A DNA stretch of 64,000 nucleotides from Kiritimatiellota bacterium B12222 (lineage in GTDB: Bacteria > Verrucomicrobiota > Kiritimatiellia > SS1-B-03-39 > UBA6053). Made by a program: the position numbers and the translations under genes. The first letter of the stretch is position 1, and every line of letters begins with the position of its first letter. Of this stretch, positions 50,962 through 59,768 are shown piece by piece. The DNA lies in assembly GCA_029719485.1 (NCBI GenBank), contig CP120722.1:4278001-4342000 (forward strand). The letters run 5' to 3'. The notes beneath the pieces were generated by a model. The model did no database searches and was not told the DNA's origin. It saw only the letters and a list, made by a program, of their open reading frames with translations.

Positions 50962-51864
50962 ATGAGCCAATACAAACTATCCCATTTAGAATTACTCGAA
51001 ACTGAAGCTATCCACGTGATGCGTGAGGTTGCCGCTGAATTTGAACGTCCCACCTTGATGTTCAGCGGAGGCAAAGATTCCATCGTGATGCTTCGTCTCG
51101 CAGAAAAAGCATTTAGCCCCGGCAAAATTCCTTTCCCATTGCTGAATGTGGATACGGGTCATAATTTTCCCGAATTGAATGAATTCCGTGACCGTCGTGC
51201 AAAAGAACTGGGCGCCAAACTGATTGTGCGTACCGTGGAAGATGCCCTCGCCAAAGGAATCGCGACTCAAACCCCCGGCGAATTGAGTCGTAACCGTCTT
51301 CAGATCCCCACCCTCTTGGCTGCGATTGAAGAATTCCAATTCGATGCCGCCCTCGGTGGTGCACGTCGCGACGAAGAAAAGGCCCGCGCCAAAGAACGTT
51401 TCTTCTCTTTCCGGGATGAATTCGGTCAGTGGGAACCTAAAAAACAACGCCCCGAACTCTGGAACATCTACAATGGTCGCGTCCAACCCGGCCAAAACAT
51501 GCGGGTTTTCCCCATCTCCAACTGGACGGAAGCGGATATTTGGGAATACATCGGTCAGGAAAAACTGGATCTGCCTCACATCTATTTTGCCCACGACCGC
51601 GAAGTCGTACGTCGTAAAGGTCAATGGCTGCCTGTCAATGATCTGCTTCCTCCCAAAGAGGGCGAAGAGGTCAAAACCTTGAAAGTTCGTGTACGTACCA
51701 TCGGCGATATCATGACCACCGGATGTATCGAATCGGATGCCAGTGAAATTAAAGACATTCTCGCCGAAGTCGCCTCCGCTCGGGTAACCGAACGTGGCGG
51801 ACGTGCCGACGATAAGGTCTCAGAAAGCTCCATGGAAGATCGTAAACGCGAAGGCTACTTTTAA
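50962..51864 (+). CDS. cysD: Sulfate adenylyltransferase subunit 2, CysD
   Basis: 300 residues from the ATG at 50962 (MSQYKLSHLELLETEAIHVMRE), which fits the family N-terminus; a longer frame would overlap cysH. The ATP-pyrophosphatase loop is FSGGKDSIVM, and GGARRDEEKARAKER is conserved. With CysN it makes APS from sulfate and ATP. Gap of 105 bp to cysN containing a strong hairpin. Confidence 0.96.
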   Translation: MSQYKLSHLELLETEAIHVMREVAAEFERPTLMFSGGKDSIVMLRLAEKAFSPGKIPFPLLNVDTGHNFPELNEFRDRRAKELGAKLIVRTVEDALAKGIATQTPGELSRNRLQIPTLLAAIEEFQFDAALGGARRDEEKARAKERFFSFRDEFGQWEPKKQRPELWNIYNGRVQPGQNMRVFPISNWTEADIWEYIGQEKLDLPHIYFAHDREVVRRKGQWLPVNDLLPPKEGEEVKTLKVRVRTIGDIMTTGCIESDASEIKDILAEVASARVTERGGRADDKVSESSMEDRKREGYF

Positions 51865-51883
51865 GCGTAAGCTATGATGCGAC

Positions 51884-51913
51884 ATTTCAGGGCTCCGAAG
51901 TGAGCCTTGAAAT
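51884..51913 (+). other. Intercistronic hairpin between cysD and cysN
   Basis: ATTTCAGGGCTC, loop CGAAGT, GAGCCTTGAAAT: a 12-bp stem with one G-T wobble, 20 bp after the cysD stop and 57 bp before the cysN ATG. No T-run follows, so it probably stabilises or processes the mRNA rather than terminating it. Confidence 0.7.
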
Positions 51914-51969
51914 CTCACCGTTCCCTACGTGAACCCTCCCCTCAAAAATCCCCCTCCCCCTATTTTCAA

Positions 51970-53271
51970 ATGACTGACAACACTCAACTAATGCGTTTCA
52001 CCACTGCCGGCTCTGTCGATGACGGTAAAAGTACCCTCATCGGACGCCTGCTCCATGACTCTAAATCTATTTTCGAAGACCAATGGGAATCCCTCGAACG
52101 CTCTGCCGATTTGGCAGGGGGCAGCGAAGTAAATCTCGCCAACCTTACCGACGGTCTCCGCTCCGAACGCGAACAAGGCATCACCATTGACGTCGCTTAC
52201 CGTTATTTCGCCACCCCCCGTCGTAAATTCATCATTGCCGACACACCCGGGCACGTTCAATACACCCGTAACATGGTAACCGGTGCCTCCACCGCCAACA
52301 TGGCCTTGGTACTCATCGATGCCCGGAACGGCGTAGTAGAACAATCCAAACGTCACGCCTACATCAGCAGTCTCTTGGGCATTCCTCACATGACCGTGTG
52401 CATCAACAAAATGGATTTGGTCGATTATAGCGAAGAACGCTTCCGGGAAATTCGTGAACAATTTTATGAATTTGTGCCCCAGTTGGATATTCGCGACATC
52501 ACCTTCATTCCAATCAGTGCGCTCAAAGGCGATAACGTGGTCTCCGAATCTGAACACATGCCCTGGTACCATGGACCTACCCTGTTAAGCCACTTGGAAG
52601 ATGTGTATATTGCATCCGATTGGAACCTGAAAGATTTCAGAATGCCCGTGCAATACGTGATTCGCCCTCATACCGATGAACATCATGATTACCGTGGCTT
52701 CTCAGGTCAAATCATTGGTGGCACCATCAAAGTGGGTGACGATATTGGTGTACTCCCCAATGGCGCACGCAGCAAAGTCAAATCCATCATCACCCATAAA
52801 GGCCCTGCGGATTACGCTTTCTGCCCTCAATCCGTTTCGATCGAATTGGAACACAATATCGACATCAGTCGTGGTGATACCTTGACCGCCTTGGACAACC
52901 TGCCCTACACCACCCAAGACCATGACGCACACCTCTGCTGGATGCATGAAAAGGGCTTACAATTAGGTAAAAAATACCTTATCAAACACGGTTCACGCAC
53001 CACCAAAGTGGTCTTCAAAGAATTGGTTAATCGAATTGATGTAGAAACCTTGGAAGAGGTCAACGCCCCTACAGAACTTAAACTCAATGATATTGGTCGG
53101 GTGAAATTCAAGACCATGTCTCCATTGGTGTACGATGCCTATAAAAAGAATCGGTACATTGGCGGATTTGTGATTATTGATGAAGCCAGCAACGATACCG
53201 TTGCCGCCGGCATGCTCCGCTCTCCCGAAAAAGCTCAGCCAGTACCCGACTTCACCGATTACGCCATTTAA
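51970..53271 (+). CDS. cysN: Sulfate adenylyltransferase subunit 1 (GTPase), CysN
   Basis: 433 residues from the ATG at 51970 (MTDNTQLMRFTTAGS). EF-Tu-like GTPase: G1 GSVDDGKST, G3 DTPGHVQY, G4 NKMDL, followed by two beta-barrel domains. GTP hydrolysis drives CysD. It ends after the third domain, so no fused CysC kinase is present. Stop is 4 bp before the next gene. Confidence 0.96.
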   Translation: MTDNTQLMRFTTAGSVDDGKSTLIGRLLHDSKSIFEDQWESLERSADLAGGSEVNLANLTDGLRSEREQGITIDVAYRYFATPRRKFIIADTPGHVQYTRNMVTGASTANMALVLIDARNGVVEQSKRHAYISSLLGIPHMTVCINKMDLVDYSEERFREIREQFYEFVPQLDIRDITFIPISALKGDNVVSESEHMPWYHGPTLLSHLEDVYIASDWNLKDFRMPVQYVIRPHTDEHHDYRGFSGQIIGGTIKVGDDIGVLPNGARSKVKSIITHKGPADYAFCPQSVSIELEHNIDISRGDTLTALDNLPYTTQDHDAHLCWMHEKGLQLGKKYLIKHGSRTTKVVFKELVNRIDVETLEEVNAPTELKLNDIGRVKFKTMSPLVYDAYKKNRYIGGFVIIDEASNDTVAAGMLRSPEKAQPVPDFTDYAI

Positions 53272-53275
53272 ACCC

Positions 53276-55267
53276 ATGACCCAACGCGCTCCTCTCCGCA
53301 TCTACTCCCGCAGCAGCAAACTTGCACGCCTGCAAGTAGATGAGGCACTGCCCTCCCTTCAGTCAGTGCTTCCGGAGGCGGAGTTTGTCGTCGAAAACAT
53401 GACCACCATCGGTGATCATGACCTCAAGACGCCACTCACTGACGCCTCGATTCCCGCTGACTTTTTCAGTCGGGATCTCGACCAAGCCCAACTTGATGGC
53501 AGGGCAGACTTGGTCATACACAGCGCCAAAGATCTCCCCGTTCCCCTGACCAAAGGGCTGGTCATCGCCGCCATGTTGCCCGCGCAAGATACCCGGGACG
53601 CCCTGGTCATTCGCGAAGGGGTTGATCTCAGCCAAGGCGGGGTCATCGGCACCAGCAGCCCCACCCGTGAGGCCGCCATGCGGGTGCTCTACCCTCAAAC
53701 CACTTTTCAGTCGATTCGGGGAGATATTGGCCAACGCTTGACACAACTCGACGAAGGGAAATACGATGCCGTCATTATCGCGGGCTGCGCCCTACAACGC
53801 TTGGGCCTCGAAGACCGTATTACCCACTGGCTCGATTACGAAACCACACCTTTACAAGGCCGCTTGGCCATCACCGTTCGACACGACCGCACAGATCTCA
53901 TCCAAGCCCTGCGCGCCATTGATGTCCGTCAGCAATCCGGACTGGTCGCCATGGTCGGTTGCCCTGCCGATGCCCGCATGCTCGGCGGACTCGCACGCGC
54001 TCTCATCGAAGCCGCCGACATCATTCTACACGACCGCCTCATCCCCAAAGAGGTTCAAGACTTGTTAGGAGAACGTGGCGAGTATGTGGGCAAAAAAGGT
54101 CACGCTCATTCCACCACCCAACCCCACATCCATAGACGCATTTTACACGAAGCCGAACAAGGAAAGTTGGTCGTGCGCCTCCATGGGGGCGAACCCGGTA
54201 TTCTCGGACACTTGGGCGAAACCCTCGACTTTTGTCAGGCATGGCATCTGCGCACCGAAGTCGTGCCCGGTATCTCCGCAGCTCTGCTCACCGCCGCCCG
54301 CGCCCAATGTAGCCTCACCCATCGCACGGAAGGCCGCTCCATCACCTTTCTTAGTGGACATAAAGGTCTTCAGGATCACGACCCCGCCGCCCTCTCCCCT
54401 GAGCATGGCAACCTCGCGATTTATATGGGCGTTCGCGACATCGCAGCCTCTCAACAGCGACTCACAGAAGCCGGATGGCCCGCAAACTCCCCTGTAACTG
54501 CAGGCATTCGACTCGGCAGCCCTCAAGAACGCTTCATCCTCAGTACCCTTGAAAAAATACCCGAAGAAAACTTAGAGTCTCCCGCGGTTTTGCTGGTGGG
54601 CCCCCGAAGCCATAAACCCTGCTACACCTTATTCACCGGTACCGACCCTGCCAAATTCCTCAAGCATGGTCCCTTGCTACACCTCCCCATGATCGCGCTC
54701 ACTCCTCGACCACTCGCGGAACGGGCCACGTGTTTACAACAAAACCTTCCCCACTGGCAGGGACTTATTTTCCCATCCAGCCCCGCAGTAAAATGGGTCA
54801 TGGAAGCACTCCTCCACTTCGGAGATGCCCGCGCACTGGCCGGAAAAAAAATCTTAGCCGTCGGCCCCCTCACTGCAAAAACTTTGGCAGAGTACGGACT
54901 CAAAGCTGATGCCGTTCCCGCGGGCTTTGGAGGCGCCGCCGCCTTAGCCCAAAATCCTCATTTAACTCCAGGACGCTACGCATACCTTTGCTCCAACGCC
55001 TCCCCAGTGGCCACCCGACAACAAGCATTCGAAGGCACAGGCATTGAACTCGACCCACACATTTTCTACGAAAATCATCAAGTTCCCACCACCCAACTCC
55101 CGGAACTCGATTTTGAGCGCGTGCTGTTCACCTCCAGCAGCACCGTACATGCCTACTTCACACAATTTCCTGAGGAAAAAAATCACCCCAGACAATGGCT
55201 TGCCGTCGGAACCTCCACCCTCGAAGCCTTAACCCACCACGGACAGACAGGCCTCATCATTTCTTAA
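53276..55267 (+). CDS. Fused HemC-like / CobA-like / HemD (siroheme pathway) protein
   Basis: 663 residues from the ATG at 53276. Residues about 5-215 resemble porphobilinogen deaminase (SRSSKLARLQ, IHSAKDLP with the catalytic Asp near 86) but lack its C-terminal domain with the dipyrromethane Cys, and GTSSPTRE replaces GTSSLRRQ. Residues about 222-445 resemble uroporphyrinogen-III methyltransferase (HDRLIPKEV, VVRLHGGEPGILG, EVVPGISAA) with the usual GAGPGDP loop altered. Residues about 448-663 match uroporphyrinogen-III synthase (HemD). Placed after cysN, so probably for siroheme of sulfite reductase. Activity of the first two parts is doubtful. Confidence 0.82.
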   Translation: MTQRAPLRIYSRSSKLARLQVDEALPSLQSVLPEAEFVVENMTTIGDHDLKTPLTDASIPADFFSRDLDQAQLDGRADLVIHSAKDLPVPLTKGLVIAAMLPAQDTRDALVIREGVDLSQGGVIGTSSPTREAAMRVLYPQTTFQSIRGDIGQRLTQLDEGKYDAVIIAGCALQRLGLEDRITHWLDYETTPLQGRLAITVRHDRTDLIQALRAIDVRQQSGLVAMVGCPADARMLGGLARALIEAADIILHDRLIPKEVQDLLGERGEYVGKKGHAHSTTQPHIHRRILHEAEQGKLVVRLHGGEPGILGHLGETLDFCQAWHLRTEVVPGISAALLTAARAQCSLTHRTEGRSITFLSGHKGLQDHDPAALSPEHGNLAIYMGVRDIAASQQRLTEAGWPANSPVTAGIRLGSPQERFILSTLEKIPEENLESPAVLLVGPRSHKPCYTLFTGTDPAKFLKHGPLLHLPMIALTPRPLAERATCLQQNLPHWQGLIFPSSPAVKWVMEALLHFGDARALAGKKILAVGPLTAKTLAEYGLKADAVPAGFGGAAALAQNPHLTPGRYAYLCSNASPVATRQQAFEGTGIELDPHIFYENHQVPTTQLPELDFERVLFTSSSTVHAYFTQFPEEKNHPRQWLAVGTSTLEALTHHGQTGLIIS

Positions 55268-55316
55268 CCAAAAGAAATTTGCTTTAGCAGCATCTTCTGA
55301 TCATGCTCTACCGATT

Positions 55317-55988
55317 ATGCCTATTCTTCATCTCCATCGTGAAATCATTCATCTGAACAAACTGATTCTTCAGTTGGGCGGACATGTGGAAGAAAATTTA
55401 CGTTTGGGCGTTCAAGCCATTCAGCAACGTGATGGCAGTCACAGCTCTCACATCATGAACGAAGATGTAGTGGTCGATTCTCTGGAAGTCAGGGTTGAAG
55501 AGGAGTGCCTGAAAATTTTGGCATTGCATCAACCCGTAGCCAGTGATTTACGCTACATCGTGGCCATCCTCAAAATCAATGTAGATTTAGAACGCATCGG
55601 AGACCTCGCCTCGAGTTTGGTACGAAACAGCTCAGACCTGATCAAAAACACAACACTTGCCATCCCCACACAAATTGCGGAAATGGCAGATTTAAGTCGT
55701 GAGATGTTACATCAGAGCTTGGATGCACTGGTCGCTCGCGATGTCATCAGCTGTCAGAAAATCCTCATGCAAGACAAACAAGTAGATCGCTTGTACATGG
55801 AGATCAAAACGTGGTTCAAAGCCGAAATGAGCAAAAGCCCTACCGCCACCGGCGCCTACTTGGACATCTACCTCACCGCTAAAAATCTGGAACGTATCGC
55901 AGACCATTCCTGCAATATTGCAGAAGACGTGATCTACTTGGTCACCGGCGAAATCGTCCGCCATCACGATGTAGATAAACTAGATTAA
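55317..55988 (+). CDS. phoU: Phosphate transport regulator PhoU
   Basis: A 223-residue all-helical PhoU with two repeated three-helix bundles. The metal-binding signatures are KINVDLERIGDLAS (about 85-98) and TAKNLERIADHSCNIAEDV (about 186-204). It normally links Pst transport with PhoR signalling; no pst or pho genes are next to it here, so it may be the end of a pst operon lost from this place. Starts 49 bp after the HemD fusion gene. Confidence 0.94.
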   Translation: MPILHLHREIIHLNKLILQLGGHVEENLRLGVQAIQQRDGSHSSHIMNEDVVVDSLEVRVEEECLKILALHQPVASDLRYIVAILKINVDLERIGDLASSLVRNSSDLIKNTTLAIPTQIAEMADLSREMLHQSLDALVARDVISCQKILMQDKQVDRLYMEIKTWFKAEMSKSPTATGAYLDIYLTAKNLERIADHSCNIAEDVIYLVTGEIVRHHDVDKLD

Positions 55989-56027
55989 CCCCTCGCTATA
56001 AATCCCCTTGCAAAAACCCAACAAGTC

Positions 56028-56069
56028 GTGGTAACTCTAGGAATGCCGCCAATCGATAGGCGGTACCAC
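56028..56069 (+). promoter_or_regulatory. Structured leader of the sodium symporter operon
   Basis: GTGGTA (56028-56033) pairs with TACCAC (56064-56069); inside, CCGCC pairs with GGCGG around AATCGATA, leaving a 12-base bulge on one side only. It ends just ahead of the GAGGAG ribosome-binding site. Candidate cis-acting RNA; not matched to a known class. Confidence 0.5.
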
Positions 56070-56082
56070 CCGAGGAGTCCCC

Positions 56083-56352
56083 ATGAAAGAACAGACCGCC
56101 CAGTGTGCACATTGGCACGCTAGTATTCGCATTGTGATCAGCATTTTGCTGATTTGGTTTTTAGTCTCCTTAGGTTGTGGGGTTTTGTTCCGCGAATATT
56201 TAGACACCCATATGCCCACAGTCGGCGGCGCGCCCTTCGGGTTTTGGATGGCGCAACAAGGCTCCATCCTCTCTTTCATTGGACTCCTGCTCCTGTATCG
56301 ATTTTTAATGAATCGCTTAGATAAAAAACACGGGTTGGAGGATGCGTCATGA
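56083..56352 (+). CDS. Sodium:solute symporter small subunit (DUF4212)
   Basis: An 89-residue protein with two membrane helices (about 16-37 and 58-76), matching the DUF4212 small-subunit pattern ([45 protein letters not shown]). GAGGAG precedes the ATG. It overlaps the large subunit by 4 bp. This pair type (VC_2705 group) is considered a sodium-coupled carboxylate, probably acetate-like, transporter. Confidence 0.9.
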   Translation: MKEQTAQCAHWHASIRIVISILLIWFLVSLGCGVLFREYLDTHMPTVGGAPFGFWMAQQGSILSFIGLLLLYRFLMNRLDKKHGLEDAS

Positions 56353-58109
56353 GTCAGGAACTATGGAACTACCTCCTGATTGGTTTATCTTTCGCGATTT
56401 ATATTGGAATTGCCCTCCGCTCCAAAGCCGGATCCACCGAAGACTATTATGTGGCGGGAGGCGGCGTATCTCCTTTTGCCAACGGTATGGCCACGGCCGC
56501 AGATTGGATGTCGGCCGCAACCTTTATTTCTATGGCAGGAGGCATTGCCGCTAGCGGATACAATGCGTCACGATTTTTAATGGGCTGGACGGGTGGATTC
56601 GTACTCCTCACCACCCTGATTGTCCCCTACCTCCGCAAATTCGGCAAAGTGACCGTCGTCGATTTTCTGGGCGACCGCTTCGATTCCACCACCGCACGTT
56701 TAGTCGGTGTGGTCTGCGCCATCTTTATTAGTATGACCTACATTATGGGTCAAATGCGTGGCGTGGGTTTGGTCTTTTCACGATTGTTTGAAATTGAAAT
56801 CGCTACCGGCGTGCTTATCGGTGCGGCCATTGTCTTTTTCTACGCAGGTATCGGTGGCATGAAGGGGATTACCTACACCCAGGTGGCCCAATATGTAGTC
56901 ATGGTCTTCGCCTACACCATTCCAGCCATATTCATCTCCCTTTTACTTACCGGCAATGTCATTCCTCAATTTGGATTGATTGGCACTTATACCAAAGAAG
57001 GTGCTGAAGTCGCGGTACCCTTGTTAGAAAAGTTAAATCAACTTAACGTGGATCTGGGCTTTGCCAAATACACGGATGGCAATCTGGACACCTTGGATAT
57101 GTTCTGTATCACCGCCGCCCTTATGTTTGGCACCGCAGGCCTCCCCCACGTCATCGTCCGCTTCTTTACCGTAAAAAGTGTCAAAGCCGTTCGTACTTCA
57201 GCCTGCTGGACCTTGGCGTGTATCGCACTCATTTACCTGACCGCCCCGGCGATTGGCGCTTTCGCACGCGTGAACTTCATCAACGAAGTGAATCAATCCA
57301 CCTACGAAGACGTACCCGAATGGTTCCATAATTGGGAAGATCGTGGACTCATCGCCTGGGTGGATAAAAATCAAGATGGCATTCTTCAACATCAATCTGG
57401 TGCAGTGTTTGAAGGGCGGGTACCCGAATTCAGCGATGAACGTGGCCTCTCTGGTGAACGCATAATCACCAATACCCTTACCGCCAACGCAAACGAAGTC
57501 TACTACGACCAGGACATCCTCGTCATGGCCAACCCCGAAATGGCAGGCCTCCCCCGTTGGGTGATCGCCTTGGTCATGGCCGGATGCGTTGCAGCAGCAT
57601 TATCCACCGCGGCAGGCCTTTTGCTGGTGCTGTCCACCTCGATTTCACACGACTTAATGAAAAAAGTCCTCAAGCCAAACATGACAGATAAACAAGAAGT
57701 GCACTATGCACGACTTGCCTCATTTTTCTCTTTGGTGATCGCGGCCTATTTCGGTATCAATCCGCCCTCAGCAATTGTCGCTAAAACCGTGGCTTTCGCC
57801 TTTGGACTGGCCGCTTCATCCTTCTTCCCCACCATCCTCATGGGCATTTTCTTTAAACGCGTCAATAAATACGGCGCGATTCCTGGGATGGTTTGCGGCA
57901 TCACCTTCACCTTCAGCTATATCACCTACTTCCAATTCTTTGCCGATCACAGCAATTATTGGTTAGGCATTTCGCCCGAAGGTATAGGATTCGTCGGTAT
58001 GATCATCAACTTTGTCATCACCTTGAGCATCTCCTATCTCACCCCCCCACCCTCCGCCAAAATTCAGGCCATGGTGGAAGAGATTCGCAACCCCAGTGGC
58101 GCAAAATAA
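56349..58109 (+). CDS. Sodium:solute symporter large subunit (VC_2705 group)
   Basis: 586 residues, about 13 helices, SSS family. The [32 protein letters not shown] start and [14 protein letters not shown] loop are typical of the acetate/ActP-like branch. An external loop near 336-346 contains the EF-hand-like [11 protein letters not shown], unusual for a transporter and possibly a calcium site. Paired with the DUF4212 subunit; a repeat-derived terminator-like hairpin follows 160 bp later. Confidence 0.92.
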   Translation: MSQELWNYLLIGLSFAIYIGIALRSKAGSTEDYYVAGGGVSPFANGMATAADWMSAATFISMAGGIAASGYNASRFLMGWTGGFVLLTTLIVPYLRKFGKVTVVDFLGDRFDSTTARLVGVVCAIFISMTYIMGQMRGVGLVFSRLFEIEIATGVLIGAAIVFFYAGIGGMKGITYTQVAQYVVMVFAYTIPAIFISLLLTGNVIPQFGLIGTYTKEGAEVAVPLLEKLNQLNVDLGFAKYTDGNLDTLDMFCITAALMFGTAGLPHVIVRFFTVKSVKAVRTSACWTLACIALIYLTAPAIGAFARVNFINEVNQSTYEDVPEWFHNWEDRGLIAWVDKNQDGILQHQSGAVFEGRVPEFSDERGLSGERIITNTLTANANEVYYDQDILVMANPEMAGLPRWVIALVMAGCVAAALSTAAGLLLVLSTSISHDLMKKVLKPNMTDKQEVHYARLASFFSLVIAAYFGINPPSAIVAKTVAFAFGLAASSFFPTILMGIFFKRVNKYGAIPGMVCGITFTFSYITYFQFFADHSNYWLGISPEGIGFVGMIINFVITLSISYLTPPPSAKIQAMVEEIRNPSGAK

Positions 58110-58261
58110 AAACCAAAATCAAGGGAGAGGGAGCGGACAAGTTCCCCCCCCTCATTTCATCGTTGAAGACAGGCCTGATACCAACATCAGCTCTTCGTTT
58201 TGGGCGCATCTCACAACTGGCTTAGGATAGCTTCTATAAATTGAGTCCCCAAGGGATGCCC

Positions 58262-58345
58262 CTCTACAAACCAGCCCGTCAGGGCTGGTTTTTAAGCAAC
58301 CAACATCCAAGAATGCTGTAAGCACGACCCTCTCACGTCATGGCG
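58262..58345. repeat. Solo hairpin module R6, also terminator-like
   Basis: AACCAGCCC-GTCA-GGGCTGGTTTTT (58269-58293) followed by TGCTGTAAGCAC with the ACCCTCTCAC tag. It has the same two module types as the arrays, in the convergent gap between symporter and epimerase genes. The T5 tail means this copy could end transcription of the symporter operon. Confidence 0.7.
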
Positions 58346-58352
58346 ATGGCCC

Positions 58353-59198
58353 TTATTCCACATTTAATAAAGGCTTCAGTCCTTGGCGAAAGGTCGGATA
58401 TCGCAACGGATAGCCCAACGCCTGCATTTTCTGGCTGTTTATCCGTTTGTTCCCTCGGTCTGCTCCTGCACGCAAGGAATGATCTTCATCATACACCCCT
58501 TCCAGTAAATTCATCTCTTGTCGAATCCAACTGAAGATCTCTTGGCGTTGAGCCGGTTCTTTATCACTCACCAACAGTAACTCGGGTGCAGCGGCATCCC
58601 GGTCCACTAAAAAGGTCACCAAACCTGCAACATCATCCGCATGAATTTGATTCGACCAAATCTCAGCTTTTAAATAAGGTCTTTTACGTAAGGCCTGCCG
58701 AATGAGTCGCGTGCGCCCCGGACCGTACAAGCCACTCAACCGTAAAATACTGCAGCGATCTGCCGCATTCCGCAACGCCTCTTCCGCAGCCACTTGCACT
58801 TCCCCATTACGATGCATGGGTTCAACCTCCGTTTCTTCATCCACCCACGCGCCGTCCCTCATCCCATAAACACCCGTGCTCCCCAACATCCATGCCTCAC
58901 GCTCCGCCCGCCATCTCAATTGATCCATGATCCGGCGCGGACCATCCACATACACCGAGCGATACGCCGCAGGGTCCTGTTGCCCCGTTCCTGACAAGGT
59001 CGAAATAAGCAAATCCATCTCCGGCAGTACAGAGAGCGACGCTAAGCCTTTTTCAGCCAACACATCTCCTGGCAACACCGGGAAACCCCCTTCACAGCGC
59101 CCCTGTCGATTCAGCCCCCACACCTCATGTCCCGAAGACATCAACTGATGTAAAATACGAGATCCGGTAAAACCTGTGCCTGCAACTAAAATTCTCAT
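58353..59198 (-). CDS. NAD(P)-dependent epimerase/dehydratase-like protein (YeeZ-like)
   Basis: 281 residues of the extended SDR superfamily. The N-terminal nucleotide-binding motif is LVAGTGFTGSRILHQL (GxGxxG), with TSTLSG-like and STGVYGMRDGAWVDE (S-T...Y) segments as in the YeeZ group, and a C-terminal RYPTFRQGL. The substrate is unknown. Monocistronic and divergent from the small membrane protein and DCC genes. Confidence 0.85.
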   Translation of the reverse strand: MRILVAGTGFTGSRILHQLMSSGHEVWGLNRQGRCEGGFPVLPGDVLAEKGLASLSVLPEMDLLISTLSGTGQQDPAAYRSVYVDGPRRIMDQLRWRAEREAWMLGSTGVYGMRDGAWVDEETEVEPMHRNGEVQVAAEEALRNAADRCSILRLSGLYGPGRTRLIRQALRKRPYLKAEIWSNQIHADDVAGLVTFLVDRDAAAPELLLVSDKEPAQRQEIFSWIRQEMNLLEGVYDEDHSLRAGADRGNKRINSQKMQALGYPLRYPTFRQGLKPLLNVE

Positions 59199-59235
59199 TC
59201 GTAAATTCCCTTATTCATGTTAAAGTCAGCCTACA

Positions 59236-59376
59236 ATGATCCGTGATATACTCAAACAAATGTTACCTTTCTTGATTCTGCTGGCTGTTTTATGGCTTAC
59301 GGCAGAATTGCTGGACCGAACGATCGTTAGCCACGAGATTGTGGCACCCCCATCGACTCCGCCATCCACACCATGA
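59236..59376 (+). CDS. Small single-helix membrane protein
   Basis: A 46-residue ORF too short for most length cut-offs. It has a charged N-terminus, one hydrophobic helix (QMLPFLILLAVLWLTAELL, about 8-26) and a Pro/Ser/Thr-rich end (APPSTPPSTP). Its stop overlaps the start of the DCC-family gene as ATGA, the arrangement used for coupling elsewhere in this window. No family recognised. It is supported by topology and overlap only. Confidence 0.6.
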   Translation: MIRDILKQMLPFLILLAVLWLTAELLDRTIVSHEIVAPPSTPPSTP

Positions 59377-59768
59377 GCTTCGAGCCACTGGTTTTATTTG
59401 ATGGCCCCTGCAGTCTTTGCCAACGCTCCGTTCGTTTTATCTTAAAACACGAACGGGAAAAAACCCTCAGTTTCAGCTCGCTCCACTCTCCGCTTGGACA
59501 AGAGCTACTTCACCGACATCAGCTGCCCAAAAACCTAGAGTCACTGGTACTGATTGACCAAGGAAAGGTGTATCCCGCCTCTGACGGCGTTTTTCAAATT
59601 TGTAAATATCTCCGATACCCTTGGCGCCTGGGCTACGCCTTTCGACATCTCCCCGCTTGGATGCACCAACCTGTATATCACTGGGTGGCCCGCCATCGCT
59701 ACGCATGGTTTGGAAAAGATGACGCCTGTCCTTTACCCGATCCCGAACAAGCGGATCGCTTTAAGTAA
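59373..59768 (+). CDS. DCC-family thiol-disulfide oxidoreductase-like protein (DUF393)
   Basis: 131 residues with the defining DGPCSLC motif (D10, C13, C16) at the end of the first strand, then RFILKHE and a thioredoxin-like pattern (SDGVFQICKYL). The C-terminus has the family YHWVARHRYAWFGK segment. Redox partner unknown. Co-translated with the small membrane protein upstream; overlaps the convergent panC by 8 bp. Confidence 0.9.
   Translation: MSFEPLVLFDGPCSLCQRSVRFILKHEREKTLSFSSLHSPLGQELLHRHQLPKNLESLVLIDQGKVYPASDGVFQICKYLRYPWRLGYAFRHLPAWMHQPVYHWVARHRYAWFGKDDACPLPDPEQADRFK

Noticed and set aside
51988-52572. 194-codon minus-strand ORF inside cysN
   Set aside because: Antisense shadow of a highly conserved GTPase gene.
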